DNA from: Streptomyces sp. AC555_RSS877
GTDB taxonomy: Bacteria; Actinomycetota; Actinomycetes; Streptomycetales; Streptomycetaceae
Assembly (NCBI RefSeq): GCF_019049245.1
Contig: NZ_JAGMUK010000054.1
Location: 186,001 to 250,000, forward strand
DNA: 64,000 nucleotides
Direction: 5' to 3'
Below are positions 60,627 through 64,000 of the stretch, piece after piece. Position numbers and translations under genes: made by a program. A model generated the notes under the pieces. It worked only from the letters and a program-made list of their open reading frames with translations. It ran no database searches and was not told where the DNA came from. Positions within the stretch are counted from its first letter, which is position 1, and every line of letters starts with the position of its first letter.

Positions 60627-61715
60627 ATGAGCCGGCCGCAGAAGCAGACACTGGAGACCGCCGCGGTCTACCGCGCGAGAGTGCGCGGCTGCCTCCTGGG
60701 AGGCGCCGTCGGCGACGCCCTCGGCTACCCCGTCGAGTTCTCCTCCCTGGACCGGATCCGCGCGTCCCACGGCGAGCGCGGGGTGACCGGGTTCGTGCCC
60801 GGCGCGCACGGTGTGGTCGGCCGCATCAGCGACGACACGCAGATGACCCTGTTCACCGTCGAGGCCATCGTCCAGGCCCACGCGCGGGAACGGGAGAAGG
60901 GCATCGGCGGCGGCTGGGCGCTGCTGCTGCGCCAGGCGTACGAGCGGTGGCTGGAGACCCAGACGAAGCCGGGCCCGGAGCAGGTCCCATCACCCCCGAG
61001 CGGTGCTCCCGCCGGTGGTCTGATCACCGAGGCCTGGCTGTACTCGCGCCGGGCCCCCGGCAACGCCTGTCTGTCCGGGGTCGCCCAGATGTACGCCCCC
61101 GACCCGTGGCTCGAACTCGACGGCAAGCCGGGTCAGGTCAACCCCGACTCCAAGGGCTGCGGCGCGGTGATGCGCTCGGCCCCCTTCGGTCTCGTCAACC
61201 GCGCTGACGCCGCCTTCGCCATGGCCGCCCGCGGCGCCCAGATCACCCACGGCCACCCCACCGGCTACTACGCGGCGGGCGCGTTCGCCGCGATCGTGGC
61301 CCACGTCGTCGACGGGGACTCTCTCGAAGGCTCGGTCCTGCGCGCCCTGCGCGAGCTGGAGCGCCACCGGGGTCACGAGGAGACCTCGGCCGCTCTGCGC
61401 CGGGCCGTCGACCTGTCGGCGCAGGGCGCGCCGACGGCGGAGAAGGTCGAGTCCCTCGGCGCGGGCTGGGTCGCGGAGGAAGCCCTCGCCCTCGGCGTCT
61501 ACTGCGCCCTCGCCACGACCGACGTGAAGGAGGCCCTGCTCCTTTCCGTCAACCACTCCGGCGACAGCGACTCCACCGGCTCCGTGTGCGGCAACCTCCT
61601 CGGCGCCCGGCACGGCGACGTCGGACTGCCGCACGCCTGGGTGGAACAGGTCGAGGGCCGTACCCGGATCGCGGCGCTCGCCGACGACCTCGCGGCCGAA
61701 TCCGGCCGCGGCTGA
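60627..61715 (+). CDS. ADP-ribosylglycohydrolase family protein
   Basis: The 362-residue protein is an ARH/DraG-type hydrolase: GCLLGGAVGDALGYPVEF, the metal motif ISDDTQMTLFT, a middle SKGCGAVMRSAPFGL, and the paired aspartates in NHSGDSDSTGSVCGNLLGA. It removes ADP-ribose from proteins or nucleic acids. GGAGGAAG lies ~8 nt before ATG 60627. It is divergent from the MmyB-type regulator gene with 144 bp between them. Confidence 0.93.
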   Translation: MSRPQKQTLETAAVYRARVRGCLLGGAVGDALGYPVEFSSLDRIRASHGERGVTGFVPGAHGVVGRISDDTQMTLFTVEAIVQAHAREREKGIGGGWALLLRQAYERWLETQTKPGPEQVPSPPSGAPAGGLITEAWLYSRRAPGNACLSGVAQMYAPDPWLELDGKPGQVNPDSKGCGAVMRSAPFGLVNRADAAFAMAARGAQITHGHPTGYYAAGAFAAIVAHVVDGDSLEGSVLRALRELERHRGHEETSAALRRAVDLSAQGAPTAEKVESLGAGWVAEEALALGVYCALATTDVKEALLLSVNHSGDSDSTGSVCGNLLGARHGDVGLPHAWVEQVEGRTRIAALADDLAAESGRG

Positions 61716-61803
61716 CCAACGGGAACCCTCCTGACCAGGGCTGAGGCGGCCCGGCTGTGGCAGGCTGAAGAAACACCCCCGACATCCACGAAGGAGCCAG
61801 GTC

Positions 61804-62109
61804 ATGCCCCTCGAACCGCTGTCGCAGAAGGACATCGAGGACCGGCTCACGGAGCTGCCGGGCTGGTCGCTCGACGGTGACCGCCTCGCCCGGTCCTACC
61901 GGCTCGGCACACACTTCGCCGCCACGGCGATGGTCGTCCACATCGCCCAGGTCCAGGAGGAACTCGACCATCACTCGGATCTCACCCTCGGCTACAACAC
62001 CGTCTCCCTGACGGTGAACACCCACAGCGTGGGCGGGGCCGTGACCGAGCTGGACTTCGAGCTCGCGGCGAAAGTGGAGGCGCTCGCTCCCGGCCACGGA
62101 GCCCAGTGA
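61804..62109 (+). CDS. pterin-4a-carbinolamine dehydratase
   Basis: The 101-residue protein has the full PCD fold and motif: LPGWSLDGDRLARSYRL, then VQEELDHHSDLTLGYNTVSLTVNTH. The His-His-Ser (usually HHP) active-site site and later His are present. It dehydrates 4a-hydroxy-tetrahydropterin. No aromatic amino acid hydroxylase gene lies next to it. It overlaps the next gene by 4 bp (GTGA), and AAGGAGC precedes ATG 61804. Confidence 0.9.
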   Translation: MPLEPLSQKDIEDRLTELPGWSLDGDRLARSYRLGTHFAATAMVVHIAQVQEELDHHSDLTLGYNTVSLTVNTHSVGGAVTELDFELAAKVEALAPGHGAQ

Positions 62110-62858
62110 CGCGGGTGCTGGACTATGACAAGGAATCCGACGCCTACGACGCCACCCGCGGCGGCGAGCCCAGGGCCGCCGCGGCCGCCGACGCCGTCCT
62201 CGGCCTGATCCCCGCCGCCGCCCGCCGCCTCCTCGACGTCGCCTGCGGCACGGGGATCGTGACCCGTCGCCTGGCGGCGGCCCGGCCCGGCCTGCGGGTG
62301 ACGGGTGCGGACCTGACGTACGGGATGGCCCGGAGGGCGGACGAACGGCTGCCCGGAGCGATCGTCCTCGCGGACGGCCGCCGGCTGCCGTTCCCCGACG
62401 GGGCGTTCGACGCCGTCACCAGTGTGTGGCTGCTTCATCTGCTCGACGGGCCCGGCGACGTCCGGGCCGTCGTCGCCGAGTGCGCCCGCGTGCTGCGGCC
62501 GGGCGGCGTGTACGTCACCACCGTCGACAAGGCCGCCGCACACGATGTGGGCAGCGACATCGACGCGGTGCTCGCGCCGCGCCCGCGCCGGCCGGCCCGG
62601 GACGCGCCGGAAGCCGTTGTGTCGTATGCGGTCGACTGTGGGCTGGATCCGGCAGGGAAGGGCCGCTTCCCCGGCCTCGGTCAGGGCCGCAGCCCGCGCG
62701 GTACGGTCGCGGACCTGCGCCGCGGCTGGTTCACGCGGATGCCGCCCGGCCATCCCCTTGTCGACCGGTTCGCCACCCTCCTGGAGGCGCTGCCCGACCA
62801 GGACCGGCCGCGGCCCGACCCGGTGTTCACGGTGCTGGCGTTCCGGAAGGCCGGCTGA
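62106..62858 (+). CDS. class I SAM-dependent methyltransferase
   Basis: The 250-residue protein has motif I LLDVACGTGIVTRRLAAA, motif II VTGADLTYGMARRADE, and VLRPGGVYVTTVDKAAAH. It is of the small-molecule UbiE-like class. The GTG start overlaps the pterin dehydratase stop, so they are coupled. A degenerate copy of the 21-bp dispersed element lies in frame at 62635-62655 (protein AVDCGLDPAG). Its last 32 bp overlap the convergent gene. Confidence 0.85.
   Translation: MTRVLDYDKESDAYDATRGGEPRAAAAADAVLGLIPAAARRLLDVACGTGIVTRRLAAARPGLRVTGADLTYGMARRADERLPGAIVLADGRRLPFPDGAFDAVTSVWLLHLLDGPGDVRAVVAECARVLRPGGVYVTTVDKAAAHDVGSDIDAVLAPRPRRPARDAPEAVVSYAVDCGLDPAGKGRFPGLGQGRSPRGTVADLRRGWFTRMPPGHPLVDRFATLLEALPDQDRPRPDPVFTVLAFRKAG
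62635..62655. repeat. degenerate 21-bp dispersed repeat copy in a methyltransferase gene
   Basis: ACTGTGGGCTGGATCCGGCA plus G, preceded by TATGCGGTCG, follows the pattern of copies at 9879 and 12190 with about 13 of 21 identities. Confidence 0.35.
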
Positions 62859-63303
62859 AGTCCATGGACCAGTTGGTCACCCAGGTGTCCCCGTCGTCCA
62901 CCGAGAAGGCCTGTTCCCAGCGGGCCGTGGTGGCGGAGATCCCCGACCACACGAACCGCACCCGCACGTCCTTCCCTTCGTGGGTGTCGTCGCCGTGGAA
63001 CTCGCCGCGCCCGCCCTCGAAGCGGCCGATGACCGGCGGGAACAGCTTTCCGCTGCGGCTGGAGGACCAGTTCAGCGACCACTGGCGGGTCTCCCGGTCG
63101 AAGAGCCGCAGCGTCAGCCCCTTCCACCCCTGCCCCGGCACGTCCAGTTCGTCGATGTTCGCGGCCCCGTCGAACAGGCTCCAGCAGCGGCTGCCGGCCC
63201 CGAACTCCTCCCAACCGCTGTCCTGATCGAGGAAGTCGGTGCGGCGTCGATGGCGGACCTCCCACTCGCCGTGCAGGAAGTCGAAGTCGTGCGGGCTGCT
63301 CAT
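62827..63303 (-). CDS. lipocalin-like conserved hypothetical protein
   Basis: The 158-residue protein looks like an all-beta DUF1579-like barrel: FDFLHGEWEVRHRRR at the start, then GGWKGLTLRLFD-type strands (WKGLTLRLFDRETRQWSLNW), and WEQAFSVDDGDTWVTNWSMDF at the end. No catalytic motif or signal peptide is seen. The ATG overlaps the previous stop (ATGA), so it is coupled to the gene at 63303-63779. Confidence 0.7.
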   Translation of the reverse strand: MSSPHDFDFLHGEWEVRHRRRTDFLDQDSGWEEFGAGSRCWSLFDGAANIDELDVPGQGWKGLTLRLFDRETRQWSLNWSSSRSGKLFPPVIGRFEGGRGEFHGDDTHEGKDVRVRFVWSGISATTARWEQAFSVDDGDTWVTNWSMDFSRPSGTPAP

Positions 63304-63779
63304 CAGCGGTCTCCTGTGGTTCCGGCGGGCAGGGAATCGGCCAAGTAGGCGTCCAGATCAGGGACGTCGGGGGCGAGCAGGTGCCGTACCCAGGCGTCGC
63401 GTTCGTGCAGGATCGGCGGGAGCTCCCAGACGCAGCCGATCCACGGCCGGTCCGGTGTGACGAAGCGGGTGGGGTCGTCGTCCGGGCAGCCGAGGACGGG
63501 CTGGCCCGCAGCGGCGCCCCGGAAGTGCAGGACGTTGTCCCACACCCAGCTGTACGCGTTCAGGTAGGCGCCGTTGTCGCCACCGCGGTGCAGCACCACG
63601 AACGTCGCCGGCGGCGTCCCGTCCGGCTCCGGCAACAACTCCGGCAGGATCTCGTACGCCGCCTTCTCCACGTCGGGTGCGATGCCCGCCGGGTCCGCGG
63701 TGACGTGGTAGCGCTTGATGCGCCGCCCTGCCACCTCGATCGGCGGCGGCACGGTCAGCAGTTTCTCCGTGAAAGCCAT
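63300..63779 (-). CDS. conserved hypothetical protein
   Basis: The 158-residue protein (stop at 63303) is not recognised. It has no membrane or signal segment. A conserved-looking centre reads ATFVVLHRGGDNGAYLNAYSWVWDN, followed by a C-terminal VWELPPILHERDAWVRHLL. It is the first gene of a two-gene minus-strand unit divergent from the WYL/YafY-type regulator, which may regulate it. I assign no function. Confidence 0.65.
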
Positions 63780-63818
63780 GACGCGACGCTAGGGCGCGTT
63801 CACTGACATCCTGTGGCA

Positions 63819-64000
63819 GTGAAGTCGAGCCGACTGGTGTCCATCCTGCTGCTGCTCCAGACCCGCGGCCGGATGACCGCCGCCCAGCTCGCCGAGGAGC
63901 TGGAGGTCTCCGTCCGCACGGTCTACCGGGACGTCGAAGCGCTGAGTGCCGCCGGTGTCCCGCTGTACGGCGACGCGGGCCACGCCGGCGGCTACCGACT
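63819..64000 (+). CDS. YafY/WYL-type HTH transcriptional regulator (3' partial)
   Basis: The frame is open to the end of the window. The visible ~60 residues are an HTH_11-type winged helix: SRLVSILLLLQTRGRMTAAQLAEELEVSVRTVYRDVEALSAAGVPL. Proteins with this start usually continue into a WYL ligand-binding domain. GTG 63819 is chosen as the start; GTG 63813 is also possible. It is divergent from the two hypothetical genes, 39 bp away. Confidence 0.85.
   Translation, partial: MKSSRLVSILLLLQTRGRMTAAQLAEELEVSVRTVYRDVEALSAAGVPLYGDAGHAGGYR

Overview
The window is very GC-rich, has strong third-position G/C bias, frequent GTG starts and many 4-bp start/stop overlaps. With a full gvpOAFGYZJLSK gas-vesicle operon, LAxTG sorting signals, DUF574/XRE gene pairs and rare TTA codons, it is almost certainly chromosomal DNA of a Streptomyces. 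I see no rRNA, tRNA, CRISPR array, transposase or prophage.

Region by region. 1-2619: the 3' end of a SpoIIE-type phosphatase/anti-sigma-like ATPase gene, a methyltransferase, and a Tat-exported SMP-30-like propeller protein preceded by iterated GTTGNCAAC palindromes. 2679-9087: a heme/iron locus with two near-consensus iron boxes (5960-5978 and 7964-7982). It encodes an HtaA-type protein, three exported proteins built from a four-cysteine neocarzinostatin-like domain (two with LASTG sortase signals) and an HmuT-like lipoprotein without permease or ATPase genes. 9239-14985: a coupled peptidase operon (DppA-like D-aminopeptidase, M20, S9, S66 LD-carboxypeptidase) followed by a GNAT gene. 15044-18171: a VOC protein, a holin-like membrane protein, an SDR and an F420-type LLM oxidoreductase with a SigB-type promoter. 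18334-22052-23011: a coupled NDH-2 (with a 12-copy nonapeptide tail), transketolase and stand-alone LigD polymerase operon. 23116-28493: ten gas-vesicle genes.

28533-40862: membrane and stress genes. These are a tiny hydrophobic protein, a methyltransferase, a PAP2-diacylglycerol kinase fusion, a histidine phosphatase, an ABC-F ATPase, a baeRF/Vms1-type protein, DUF6158, PfpI, CBS, DUF2795, a pyruvate oxidase-like TPP enzyme, a SigB/SigF-family sigma factor and an exported Cys-rich protein. Three promoters in the window fit GNNT-N14/15-GGGTAC, which suggests a SigB-like stress regulon. 41039-47099: an aminotransferase-fold protein that appears to have lost the PLP lysine, two metallo-beta-lactamase/DedA pairs, a decayed monooxygenase fragment, a GNAT protein and a hypothetical gene. 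47188-57074: a membrane-anchored phosphodiesterase-like protein, a MoxR-ATPase/VWA-metalloprotein pair, OsmC, a CorA-like protein with a TTA codon, a GDPD and an orphan dnaK behind an HspR-type HAIR element. 57101-64000: a DUF574 methyltransferase and XRE regulator, a repeat-filled 374-bp divergent intergenic region, a small membrane protein, an MmyB-type XRE regulator, an ADP-ribosylglycohydrolase, a pterin dehydratase, a methyltransferase, two conserved hypotheticals and the start of a WYL/YafY-type regulator.

The strongest leads for something under-described are the iron-box-controlled, sortase-anchored neocarzinostatin-like/HtaA surface locus, a dispersed 21-bp repeat family that sits in frame inside several genes, and the NDH-2 nonapeptide tail.
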